Part shown: piece by piece, positions 11,555 through 20,220 of the stretch
Layout: each line of letters opens with the position of its first letter
How positions within the stretch are numbered: position 1 is the first letter of the stretch
From: Sedimentitalea arenosa
Lineage (GTDB): Bacteria; Pseudomonadota; Alphaproteobacteria; Rhodobacterales; Rhodobacteraceae
Direction of reading: 5' to 3'
Assembly: GCF_016428585.1 (NCBI RefSeq)
Contig: NZ_JAELVR010000002.1
Location: 248,001-312,000, forward strand
Length of the DNA: 64,000 nucleotides
Position numbers and translations under genes: made by a program
The notes under the pieces: model-generated
Databases searched by the model: none
What the model saw: the letters and a program-made list of their open reading frames with translations, nothing else
What the model was told of the DNA's origin: nothing

Positions 11555-11574
11555 TTTGTATACCATTGTATGCC
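11555..11574. promoter_or_regulatory. Tandem 10-bp direct repeat between acnA and DUF1223 gene
   Basis: TTTGTATACC (11555-11564) is followed at once by ATTGTATGCC (11565-11574), with eight of ten bases identical and one helical turn of spacing. The site is about 100 bases upstream of acnA and 120 bases upstream of the divergent gene. It is a candidate binding site or part of a promoter. Confidence 0.3.
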
Positions 11575-11695
11575 GGATTGCAGAGGACGCCGCATCCCCG
11601 CCCTGGATTGAGCGAAACCGGCTTCAACAATCCTTGATTGGCATTCTCCCGGCACCGGGTCTAGACGGGGAAAGCACCAAGGGATACCAGCCTCC

Positions 11696-12394
11696 ATGAA
11701 GTTTCTCGCCGCCGCATCGTTCGCGCTCTGCACAATGATGGGCCATGCCGTCGCGGGGCAGACGACACCGGTTGTCGTTGAGTTGTTCACCTCTCAGGGC
11801 TGTTCGTCCTGCCCCCCTGCCGACAAGCTGTTGTCGGAGCTTGCACAGCGCGACGACGTGCTCGCGCTTGCCTTGCATGTGGACTATTGGGACTATATCG
11901 GCTGGGCGGATTCCTTTGCCTTGCCGGAGCATGCGGAGCGCCAGCGTCGCTATGCCCATAAGGGCAGGCGAGACATGATCTACACGCCACAGATGATCGT
12001 CAACGGCGAAGCGGATGTCGTCGGGGCCCATGCCTTGCCGCTGTCCGAAATCATCGCGCGATACAAGGCGCAACCGCCCGCGGTGGCTTTGAGCGCAGAG
12101 CGCGACGGCACACGATTGTCGGTTCTCGCCGAAGCGCTGACACCGGTGAAGCCTGACATGACGGTCCTGCTGGTGCGCTACGTCGCCTCTCGCTCGGTCG
12201 AGATCACTCGTGGCGAGAACGCGGGCCACACTCTGGACTATGTAAATGTGGTCGATAGTTGGCAGGTGCTCGGCCATTGGGACGGCGCAGCGCCTCTGAC
12301 CCTGACCGCGGAGATCGAGGGCCCGCGACCGGCCGCGGTGCTGGTGCAATACCCGGGCCCCGGCGTGATCGTGGCAGCGGCGCGGGTCGACTGA
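11696..12394 (+). CDS. DUF1223 thioredoxin-like secreted protein
   Basis: This 232-residue protein has a signal peptide (MKFLAAASFALCTMMGHAVA) followed by the DUF1223 signature VVELFTSQGCSSCPPADKLL, a CxxC in a thioredoxin-like fold. It is followed by DYWDYIGWADSFA and by TPQMIVNGEADVVG, which resembles the cis-proline side of the active site. The family is widespread in alphaproteobacteria, periplasmic by its signal, and of unknown function; a disulfide or metal-binding role is plausible from the CSSC pair. It is divergent from acnA and convergent with the acyltransferase gene. Confidence 0.9.
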   Translation: MKFLAAASFALCTMMGHAVAGQTTPVVVELFTSQGCSSCPPADKLLSELAQRDDVLALALHVDYWDYIGWADSFALPEHAERQRRYAHKGRRDMIYTPQMIVNGEADVVGAHALPLSEIIARYKAQPPAVALSAERDGTRLSVLAEALTPVKPDMTVLLVRYVASRSVEITRGENAGHTLDYVNVVDSWQVLGHWDGAAPLTLTAEIEGPRPAAVLVQYPGPGVIVAAARVD

Positions 12395-12396
12395 CT

Positions 12397-13284
12397 TCAG
12401 CTTTTCCAGCGCCGGTGGATCCAGAACCACTGGTCCATATGCGAGCGCACCAGTGCCTCGAGCCCGTCGTTGATCTGCTGCGTCATCGCGACCGGGTCGC
12501 CATGCGGGATCGGCTCGTGCATGACGATCTCGAAATCCAGACCGTTGGGCTTGCGGATTGCATAGACCGGGATCAGCACGGCCTTCTGCTTGACGGCAAG
12601 TTCGGCGGGCACCGTCGAGGTGATCGCAGGCTGACCGAAGAAGCTGAGCGGCACACCCTCCTGCACATGCAGGTCGCCGACGATCGCGATGATGCCGCCC
12701 TTCTTGAGATGGCGCACCATCTCGACCATACCGCGCCGGCCCTGTTCGAACATCGGGGTGCCGATCGCTGAAATCGTGCGCACGTAATGCGCGTTGAAAT
12801 AGGGGTTGGCCATCCGACGATACAGAGCGCCCATCTTGTGGCCAAGCGAGATCAGCTTGGCGCGTGCGGCATCGTAGTTTCCGAAATGTCCGGTCATCAG
12901 CAAGACCGGCTTGCCTTCGGCACGGGCTTGCTCCAGCGCTGCCAAGCCAGGACCGCTGATTGCGGCGGCTTGCGCGCGGTCGATGAAATCCTGCCCTGCA
13001 TAGAGTTCGATCACCGTGCGCCCGGCATTGTCCGCGACGGCCCGGCACAGGCGCTTTACCTCCTCCTCGGGGAGATCCGGGCAGGTCAGCTGCAGGTTTT
13101 CACGCACCCGCCGATCGAAACCGGCCAAGGGGCCGAAGACCCGCGACACGAGCCACCCCATGGTCGGGATACGCCAGCGATACGGGATGACCCCGATCAG
13201 GCCGATCAGCGCGCGCAGGAACAGGTTGGCGGTGAAATACTTCGCGCGCTCGAGACGGGAGAGGTCGGAGAAGTCTGCCGGCAT
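12397..13284 (-). CDS. Lysophospholipid/lipid A acyltransferase (HtrB/LpxL family)
   Basis: This 295-residue membrane-associated acyltransferase has an N-terminal hydrophobic anchor (about residues 22-34) and the catalytic H-x4-D motif as H133-FGNY-D138. GDLHVQEGVPLSFFGQPA and a C-terminal QWFWIHRRWK follow, the latter typical of LpxL/LpxM enzymes (WxHRRxK). It probably adds a secondary acyl chain to lipid A or a related lipid at the inner membrane; the exact acceptor cannot be read. The EamA transporter gene lies 10 bases upstream on the same strand. Confidence 0.88.
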   Translation of the reverse strand: MPADFSDLSRLERAKYFTANLFLRALIGLIGVIPYRWRIPTMGWLVSRVFGPLAGFDRRVRENLQLTCPDLPEEEVKRLCRAVADNAGRTVIELYAGQDFIDRAQAAAISGPGLAALEQARAEGKPVLLMTGHFGNYDAARAKLISLGHKMGALYRRMANPYFNAHYVRTISAIGTPMFEQGRRGMVEMVRHLKKGGIIAIVGDLHVQEGVPLSFFGQPAITSTVPAELAVKQKAVLIPVYAIRKPNGLDFEIVMHEPIPHGDPVAMTQQINDGLEALVRSHMDQWFWIHRRWKS

Positions 13285-13294
13285 TCACAAGCTT

Positions 13295-14164
13295 TCAGCG
13301 GCGATAGGTTTCGCGGTGCCAGACATACAGACCGGCACCTGCGATCACAAGAGCGCCCACAACGGTCCAGAAATCGGGCAGTTCGGCAAAGAACAGCGCG
13401 CCCCAGAGCGCGGCGAAAACCAACCCGGTGTAGGAATACGGGGCCAGCATGCTGGCCTCGCCCAGGCTGAAAGCGCGGATCAGGGCGAGTTGGCCGAAGG
13501 TTCCGAATACCGTGATCAGGCCGATCATGCCCCAGGCCACCGCGTCGGGTGTCTGCCAGGCGAATGGCACAGCCATGGTCAGAAGGACGGTGCCGACAAG
13601 TCCGGTGTAAAAGAGCGACGTCCAGACATCCTCGCCCGACCCCAGGCGCCGCGTCAGCAGCGAATAGGCAGAGTAGCAGCCCGCGGCGGCCAATGGAAAC
13701 AGGGCCGCGGGCGAGAAGACCGCGCTGCCCGGGCGAATGATGATCATCGCGCCGATCAAGGCGACGGCGATACCGCCGATCCGGCGCGGTCCCATCGGTT
13801 CGCCGAGGAACAGTGCCGCTCCGAGCGTGATCAGGACTGGGTTGAGTGCCATCAGCGCAGCGGCCTCTGTCAGCGGGATCAGGCTGATCCCGGTGAAGAA
13901 AAAGGCGGTCGCGCTCATGAGAAGTATGGAGCGCATGAACTGAAGGCCTGGGTGATCGGTCCGGACAACGCTGTGCAGGCGCGGTGCGATCAGGACAAGA
14001 ACCAGCAACATCTGCCCTGCGTAGCGCGCCCAGATCGTCGGCAGGACACCGATACGCGGAGACAACGCCTTGGCAGTGGCATCCATGAGGGTGAAACAGA
14101 GGATCGCCGTGATCATCAGCAGGATCGCGCGAGTCCTTGTGGTGGCGACTGCGATATCGCTCAT
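13295..14164 (-). CDS. EamA/DMT-family membrane transporter
   Basis: This 289-residue protein has ten hydrophobic segments arranged as two EamA repeats: the first covers ITAILCFTLMDATAKAL to MIIIRPG, the second starts near PLAAAGCYSAYSLLTRRL. GEP and LxRAxxxGEAS motifs are typical of drug/metabolite exporters of the RhaT/YdcZ superfamily. The substrate is unknown. The acyltransferase gene follows 10 bases later, so the two are probably co-transcribed. Confidence 0.88.
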   Translation of the reverse strand: MSDIAVATTRTRAILLMITAILCFTLMDATAKALSPRIGVLPTIWARYAGQMLLVLVLIAPRLHSVVRTDHPGLQFMRSILLMSATAFFFTGISLIPLTEAAALMALNPVLITLGAALFLGEPMGPRRIGGIAVALIGAMIIIRPGSAVFSPAALFPLAAAGCYSAYSLLTRRLGSGEDVWTSLFYTGLVGTVLLTMAVPFAWQTPDAVAWGMIGLITVFGTFGQLALIRAFSLGEASMLAPYSYTGLVFAALWGALFFAELPDFWTVVGALVIAGAGLYVWHRETYRR

Positions 14165-14636
14165 CAGAGGCGACCGGTCGGGGTCACCACAAATCGCCCC
14201 AGGTGATTGGAAATCGTTGGCATGCCACGGTGATAGGCGCGCTGTCTGTGACTGTCCATCGCCGACAGTTCACTTGTGAAGAGTTTCGCGTGTCGGACGC
14301 CGTGCTTTCTCCGGCTGATACGCAGTCTCTTTGAAACGGACTTCGCTGCGTGTGGAGGCATGTCCTGCGACAATGCCTTTTGAACTGAACTTGACGCTAT
14401 CAACTGTCACATGCGACGCGTCCATGCCGAGTTACGCGGAAGTTGTCGTTTCTATCTTTGGCCGAGTTTGGTCCGGTCCGATGATCTTGATCCGCAGTTC
14501 ACCATAGGAGCGGACTGCAACCTCGATTTCACCGGCCTACGCTGTGTATCTTGTCATCCGTTCAGATCTACTGTTGCCAAAGGAGCCTTGGTTCATACGC
14601 CGCCCGGTCCAATCAGCCTCTCGTCGACCTAGCAGG
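14165..14636. other. 472-base stretch without a recognisable gene
   Basis: Between the EamA gene and fliG there is no frame with convincing codon use or family match. Short open frames on both strands (73 and 79 codons) have no ribosome binding site and odd composition. No tRNA fold was seen. It probably holds the EamA promoter and possibly decayed sequence. Confidence 0.6.
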
Positions 14637-15728
14637 TCATTCGTCGCCGTCCGCATCCTCGGGCACGATCAACTCCAGTTCTCCGGCCTGTTCCTGGGCG
14701 CGGATCGCCGCGACCACCTCGGTCATCGCGGCCTCGCCATCTCGCGGCTTCACTGTTCCCTTTTCGGTGATCTCCTCGCGCAAGTTGTCCGCCATGCGGG
14801 TGGACATGTTGCTCAGGAGGAACTCCGCCACCGGTGCTGTCTCCTCGTCGGTCGCGGCGGCCAGTGCCGTGAGCAACGTCGCGGGTTCCACGGCACGGAT
14901 GATCTTTGGCACGTCGCGCGACTGAACCCGCGCAGGGATATGTGCGAAGGTAAAGATCGACTTGCGGACCATCGTCGCGAAACTCGCATCGGTTTCGTCG
15001 AGACCTGTCAGCATGTCGTTGCGCGTCGCTGCCGCCGACTGGTTCAGGATCGCCCCGACACGTGCCTCGGGACCCTCGTCAAAGGCAAGGATCGGCTTGT
15101 GATCCAGCTGGCTGGCCAGTGACAGCCCGATACGGTCGACCGCGTCGGGGGTCACCTTGCCGGTGCGCGAAACCGCATAGGTGATTTTGCGGGCCAGCTG
15201 TCCCGGCAACTCGCCCAGAAGTGCCGCCGCTTTGGCGGTGTCGAGCTTGGAGAGGAGAACGGCGGCGACCTCGATGCTTTCTGCCTGCGCCATCGCGGCC
15301 AGATCGGACACCGGCAACGCCTTGAGCCGCGACCAGGGATCGCCCGCCTGCCGGACGCCTGCCTCCTTACGCAGCCGCGCGGCGGTTTGGGGGCTGATCT
15401 TGCCATCCATTTGCGCCAGCGCCTCTGCCAGGCCTTTTGGAAACGCCAGTCCGACGCCGTCAAGTGCGCCCGCGAACTCCTCGACCACCGAGGCCAGAGT
15501 ATGACGGTCGACGAGCCCCATGCTGCCCATCTGCTGAATCAGCTTGGCCTGCAGGTCGTCGGGCAGGTCCTCGATGGGCAGATCCGCGCCCTCGCTCAGG
15601 AGCAGCCGCACGACGATGGCGGCCTTTGCACGGCTGTTCAGCGCGCGCGGAGCCACCGTGCCGCCAATCTGCGGCGCACGGCTCGATTGAGCCATCGGCA
15701 ATTGTGGAAGCGAAGCCTTATCCTGCAT
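14637..15728 (-). CDS. fliG: Flagellar motor switch protein FliG (divergent)
   Basis: This 363-residue protein has the FliG order of domains: an N-terminal helical region after RAKAAIVVRLLLSEG, a middle domain around ESIEVAAVLLSKLDTAKAAALLGELP, and a C-terminal domain. The C-terminal part includes MVRKSIFTFAHIPARVQSRD and LLSNMSTRMADNLREEI, which match the torque-helix region of FliG. FliG links the MS-ring to the switch complex and converts ion flow into rotation. It stands alone here, with no other flagellar gene within 48 kb on the visible side, and its sequence is divergent, so it could be a second copy. Confidence 0.85.
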   Translation of the reverse strand: MQDKASLPQLPMAQSSRAPQIGGTVAPRALNSRAKAAIVVRLLLSEGADLPIEDLPDDLQAKLIQQMGSMGLVDRHTLASVVEEFAGALDGVGLAFPKGLAEALAQMDGKISPQTAARLRKEAGVRQAGDPWSRLKALPVSDLAAMAQAESIEVAAVLLSKLDTAKAAALLGELPGQLARKITYAVSRTGKVTPDAVDRIGLSLASQLDHKPILAFDEGPEARVGAILNQSAAATRNDMLTGLDETDASFATMVRKSIFTFAHIPARVQSRDVPKIIRAVEPATLLTALAAATDEETAPVAEFLLSNMSTRMADNLREEITEKGTVKPRDGEAAMTEVVAAIRAQEQAGELELIVPEDADGDE

Positions 15729-15932
15729 CTCTGTGACCTTGACTGCCGGCCCGGAGCCGGGCTTTGGGGCAATCTAGGCCGACAGCCGTAAACAAAGGCT
15801 GAAGTCTATTGCTTTGGGTTGTCCTTCAGCGCAGTTCTGTAAGCGCCAACTTGTCCAATGATCTGTGCCGCCGCGCGAATAGTTCCCGCGCCATGTTCAA
15901 GCGCGCACCACGAATTCCGCACAACCAATAAG

Positions 15933-15960
15933 AAAAGGCGATCCGGCTCTCGCCGGATCA
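15933..15960 (-). terminator. Terminator of the small Cys-protein gene
   Basis: An 8-bp perfect stem (GATCCGGC, 15940-15947, with GCCGGATC, 15952-15959, loop TCTC) is followed on the minus strand by GCCTTTTCTT. It lies 28 bases past the stop codon of the 52-residue secreted protein. Confidence 0.85.
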
Positions 15961-15987
15961 CCGTACCGCGTGAGCGGGGTGACAGGT

Positions 15988-16146
15988 TTAGCTGCTGGCC
16001 TGTTCGACGCAGGATTCCGAAACCGAATCCCATACCGAGCCCGGCGCGCAGGATTGCGCCTGGTGCTCCTTGCCGGCGCAATAGGCAAAGGACATTGCCG
16101 GGAGCAGTGCAAGCGCGGCGGCGCAGGTCAGTGTCTTGAACGTCAT
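15988..16146 (-). CDS. Tiny secreted Cys protein, 52 residues
   Basis: A complete small gene is present with a strong AGGAGG eight bases before the ATG, its own Rho-independent terminator, and a clear signal peptide (MTFKTLTCAAALALLPAMSFA). The mature part of about 31 residues has three cysteines (positions 23, 33, 46) in the pattern YCAGKEHQAQSCAPGSVWD then SESC. The spacing resembles a miniature chitin-binding or EGF-like domain, but no function can be assigned. Similar small proteins occur in other roseobacters beside purB as far as I recall. It is the gene after purB on the same strand. Confidence 0.82.
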   Translation of the reverse strand: MTFKTLTCAAALALLPAMSFAYCAGKEHQAQSCAPGSVWDSVSESCVEQASS

Positions 16147-16295
16147 GGTCGTGCCTCCTGATCCAGTGTGCAGAGAACCATAGTCCGAAACGGGATTCGA
16201 TCAAAGCGCCGCGCCTGTGAACGCCGGACCTGCTGGATAGCGTTTGCGTGAACGGTCAGGTTTTGAGCGCACCTCGCGACGTTGATGCGCAGGTA

Positions 16296-17600
<1,305 letters not shown>

Positions 17601-17686
17601 CGGGTGCGGCACCTTGTTCTGAGCGGGATGGGGTTGCGCCGCGTCTTAAACTGACCGATCACGCGCCACAAGGCGCGAGGTGGTAG

Positions 17687-18118
17687 ATGACTCCGATTGA
17701 CCGCAAGACTAAAGAGATGCGTCAGCTGGACGATTTTCGTGGCACATGGCGGATCGAGCGCGTGATCCGCCATGCGGACGGGATGGCGGCGCGATTCGAG
17801 GGGCGGGCGGTCTGGACTCAGCACGGTGCTGATCTCGCCTACGAGGAAACAGGTGTGATGCGCCTCAAGGGGCAGGCGACTGTTTCGGCTCGCCAACGCT
17901 ATACTTGGCATCCCGATCTGACGGTCAGCTTTTCCGATGGCCGGTTCTTTCACACGGTACCGCCTGATGGCGGAGAGACATCGCACGTGTGTGATCCCGA
18001 TCGGTATGACGGGCACTACGACTTTAGCAACTGGCCAAGTTTTTCGGTTACCTGGCGCGTGTGTGGACCACGAAAAGACTACGTATCGCGCAGCACTTAC
18101 AGCCGCGTGGAGGGCTGA
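17687..18118 (+). CDS. DUF6314 family protein
   Basis: This 143-residue soluble protein has the DUF6314 pattern of an eight-strand barrel-like domain: FRGTWRIERVI near the N-terminus, FEGRAVWT, SDGRFFHTV, then YDFSNWPSFSVTWRVCGPRKDY at the end. The family is common in Rhodobacteraceae and functionally unknown; the fold looks lipocalin-like. GAGGTGG precedes the ATG. Its last 22 bases overlap the convergent DUF6455 gene. Confidence 0.85.
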   Translation: MTPIDRKTKEMRQLDDFRGTWRIERVIRHADGMAARFEGRAVWTQHGADLAYEETGVMRLKGQATVSARQRYTWHPDLTVSFSDGRFFHTVPPDGGETSHVCDPDRYDGHYDFSNWPSFSVTWRVCGPRKDYVSRSTYSRVEG

Positions 18119-18372
18119 TCGCCGCGTGCGGCGTCCAGAACGGTCTTGTTGCGGCAATAGTCCGGCGCTTCGCTCAGCATGCCGTTGGCAGACTGCAATC
18201 GCGTGCAGGCATCCTGGTCCGTGCACGTCGAACAGCGCAGCACCATGCGGCGCAGCCGCGGCGCTTCGAGCTCGGGATCCACGGCCAGCATCGCGCCGAG
18301 ATCAGTGCCCAGCCTGTCGGCCATGCCGTTCACCAGGTCCGTGCTGCGGGACAGTTTCGAGATCAGGCCCAT
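18097..18372 (-). CDS. DUF6455 family Cys-rich small protein
   Basis: This 91-residue protein is of the DUF6455 type: a helical N-terminus (MGLISKLSRSTDLVNGMADRLG) then a Cys-rich region VLRCSTCTDQDACTRL...APDYCRN. The CxxCxxxxxC...C set suggests a metal or iron-sulfur site, though no biochemistry is known to me. The ATG at 18372 follows AAGGGGAG and is preferred to an upstream start that lacks one. A perfect FNR box is centred 79 bases upstream, so oxygen-linked expression is likely. The 3' end overlaps the DUF6314 gene convergently. Confidence 0.85.
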   Translation of the reverse strand: MGLISKLSRSTDLVNGMADRLGTDLGAMLAVDPELEAPRLRRMVLRCSTCTDQDACTRLQSANGMLSEAPDYCRNKTVLDAARGDQPSTRL

Positions 18373-18444
18373 GGGGACTCCCCTTACGGTAAGGTTGCAC
18401 AATGCAACTGACGATCAGCATGCCACGCCCGCACGCCCCGCGTG

Positions 18445-18458
18445 TTGATATCGATCAA
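18445..18458. promoter_or_regulatory. Perfect FNR/FnrL-type box
   Basis: The 14-mer TTGATATCGATCAA is an exact match to the TTGAT-N4-ATCAA consensus for FNR-family regulators. It lies in the 193-base region between the divergent DUF6455 gene (centre 79 bases upstream of its start) and bioY (centre about 114 bases upstream). Position favours control of the DUF6455 gene, perhaps both. Confidence 0.8.
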
Positions 18459-18565
18459 GTGCGGGGGCGTCCCGCGCCAGGCTGCGAATGCAGAAAATTG
18501 TTGCGGCAACGCAGCGTCTGCGGCATCAACCCGTTCAAACCGGCAAGACAACAGGAGCATTGCCC

Positions 18566-19165
18566 ATGACAATCGCGCTTCCCAATCGTGTTCTGACCGA
18601 GGCGATCGGCCCGCAATCCGGCGCCGCATTGCGCCTGAAGCAACTGGTCCTGGTGCTGGCCGGGATCGTCGTTCTGGCGGTGGCCGCCAAGATCCGGGTG
18701 CCGATGTGGCCGGTGCCGATCACCATGGGAACCTTCGCCGTACTGTCGATCGGGGCCGCTTATGGCGCGCGGCTCGGCTTCGTTACGATCCTCGGCTACA
18801 TGCTGGTCGGTGCCGTCGGCTTCGACGTCTTCGCCGGCTCCTCGTCCGAGGCGGCGGGACTCAGCTACATGATGGGCGGCACGGGCGGCTACCTTTTGGG
18901 CTACGTGCTGGCGACCGTCGCGCTCGGTGCGCTCGCGGCCCGCGGCTGGGACCGCTCATTCGGCAAGATGGCCCTGGCGCTGCTGATCGGCAACGCGCTG
19001 ATCTACCTGCCGGGCCTCGCCTGGCTGGGCCAGCTCTATGGCTGGGACAAGCCGATTTTGCAGTGGGGTCTGACGCCTTTCCTTTTGGGTGACGCCATCA
19101 AGCTGACGCTTGCAGCCCTTCTGCTGCCGGCGCTGTGGCGCCTTGTGGGAACCGCGCGCGGCTGA
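18566..19165 (+). CDS. bioY: Biotin transporter S component BioY
   Basis: BioY (199 residues) is the substrate-binding membrane protein of biotin ECF transporters and can work alone or with EcfAT. Six hydrophobic segments are present, and the family motifs AKIRVPMWPVPITMGTFAV and GYMLVGAVGFDVFAG, together with GGTGGYLLGYVLA, are clear. ATG 18566 follows CAGGAG. No bioM/bioN genes are adjacent, so it is a solitary BioY. A strong terminator follows. Confidence 0.95.
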   Translation: MTIALPNRVLTEAIGPQSGAALRLKQLVLVLAGIVVLAVAAKIRVPMWPVPITMGTFAVLSIGAAYGARLGFVTILGYMLVGAVGFDVFAGSSSEAAGLSYMMGGTGGYLLGYVLATVALGALAARGWDRSFGKMALALLIGNALIYLPGLAWLGQLYGWDKPILQWGLTPFLLGDAIKLTLAALLLPALWRLVGTARG

Positions 19166-19190
19166 GCCGAAGCTTTCTGAACCGAACATG

Positions 19191-19224
19191 CGGGCCCGGA
19201 GGCATCCTCCGGGCCCGTTTCGTT
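19191..19224 (+). terminator. Rho-independent terminator after bioY
   Basis: A perfect 12-bp stem (19191-19202 with 19206-19217, loop CAT) is followed by TTTCGTTT, 26 bases past the bioY stop. Confidence 0.92.
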
Positions 19225-19295
19225 TGGAGTGCCTGTCCTGTGGACAAGCCCGCGCGCTCGGGGCAGAGTTCCGTGCAAACGTGAACGGAGACTCG

Positions 19296-19856
19296 ATGCC
19301 ACACTCGCGCCTATCCCTGAAGAGCGCCCTTGCGACGGCGGCCCTCCTGCTGGCGCCCGTGGCGCAGGCCGACACGCCGCTGACCTACACCGACAACGGC
19401 AAGGCCCTGTTCTCCCTCTCGGTGCCGGATTTCTGGACCGTCCATGTGGGTGGACCCCGTGACCTGGCCGATCCCGAGACCGGTGAAAGCAGGTTCGTCA
19501 GCCGGGTGATCGGACTTCAGCCGCAGACCGACCCGCGCCTCTGGGTCGGGCTCGTCTCGCCCTTCGGCGTGCGCGATTTCGCAGGCGTGCAGAAATACCT
19601 TTCCGAAATCGGCCCGTTCCTGGTCAAGGATGCGGTGGTCGAAGATTTGACCCGCAAGACCATCGCTGGTCGCGACGCGCGCACGCTCACCGGCAAGGGG
19701 CGGCGCGACGGCAAGACGGTCCATTTCACCGCGGTGGCCATTGATCTGCCCGCCAACCGCATGGCCGTGGCGGTCGTCGTGATGGAGGCCGGACTCGACC
19801 AGGCCAGCCTTGCGGATGTGAACCGGATGTTCGCCTCTTTCAGGGCGGGGAGGTGA
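19296..19856 (+). CDS. Secreted protein of unknown function
   Basis: This 186-residue protein has a signal peptide (MPHSRLSLKSALATAALLLAPVAQA) and a mature domain starting DTPLTYTDNGKALFSLSVPDFW. It contains GLQPQTDPRLWVGLVSPFGV and ends with a region about non-catalytic hydrophobic strands (MAVAVVVMEAGLD). The layout resembles small periplasmic PsbP/DUF1795-like domains, but that is a loose impression. GGAG precedes the ATG at 19296. The lipoprotein gene begins two bases after the stop, so the two are surely one operon. Confidence 0.8.
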   Translation: MPHSRLSLKSALATAALLLAPVAQADTPLTYTDNGKALFSLSVPDFWTVHVGGPRDLADPETGESRFVSRVIGLQPQTDPRLWVGLVSPFGVRDFAGVQKYLSEIGPFLVKDAVVEDLTRKTIAGRDARTLTGKGRRDGKTVHFTAVAIDLPANRMAVAVVVMEAGLDQASLADVNRMFASFRAGR

Positions 19857-19858
19857 GC

Positions 19859-20209
19859 ATGATCGGCACGCGCATCAAACGCTCCATTCTTGCACTGGCG
19901 CTCGGCCTTTCGAGCCTTGGCTTGGCCGCTTGCGATCCGGACGGGGTTGGGGTCAGCGGCGGCGTCGGCGTCTACTACGATTCCATGCTCTGGAACGATT
20001 ACTATTACGGGGGGCCAAGGCCGCCCTACTATCGCCCGCCGCCAAACCGACCGGTCCCGCCCGCGCGCCCGCCTGTCGGGGTGACGCCCCCGATCGGCAC
20101 GGTGCCGCCGGGCTTCCGACCACCCACGGCCCGCCCACCGGTGACCCGCCCGCCCGTGGCGCGCCCACCGATCCACCGGCCGGCCGGCGGTGGCGGACGG
20201 TTCCGGTAG
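19859..20209 (+). CDS. Proline-rich lipoprotein
   Basis: This protein of 116 residues begins with a lipoprotein signal ending in LGLAAC, so it is probably lipid-anchored at the envelope. After a short Gly/Tyr-rich part (VYYDSMLWNDYYYGG) the rest is almost entirely proline with Arg, Val, Thr and Ala (RPPV, RPPT, RPPI repeats) and ends GGGGRFR. Such tails span or bind the cell wall, but no domain is recognisable. GGGGAGGTG lies before the ATG at 19859; a GTG six bases upstream is less likely. Confidence 0.78.
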   Translation: MIGTRIKRSILALALGLSSLGLAACDPDGVGVSGGVGVYYDSMLWNDYYYGGPRPPYYRPPPNRPVPPARPPVGVTPPIGTVPPGFRPPTARPPVTRPPVARPPIHRPAGGGGRFR

Positions 20210-20220
20210 CGGACAGGCGC

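Noticed and set aside
14411-14632. Short open frame in the EamA-fliG gap
   Set aside because: No Shine-Dalgarno sequence, atypical composition and no family similarity.
20010-20200. Proline/arginine repeats as a possible tandem DNA repeat
   Set aside because: They are protein-level low complexity in the lipoprotein, with irregular spacing in the DNA.
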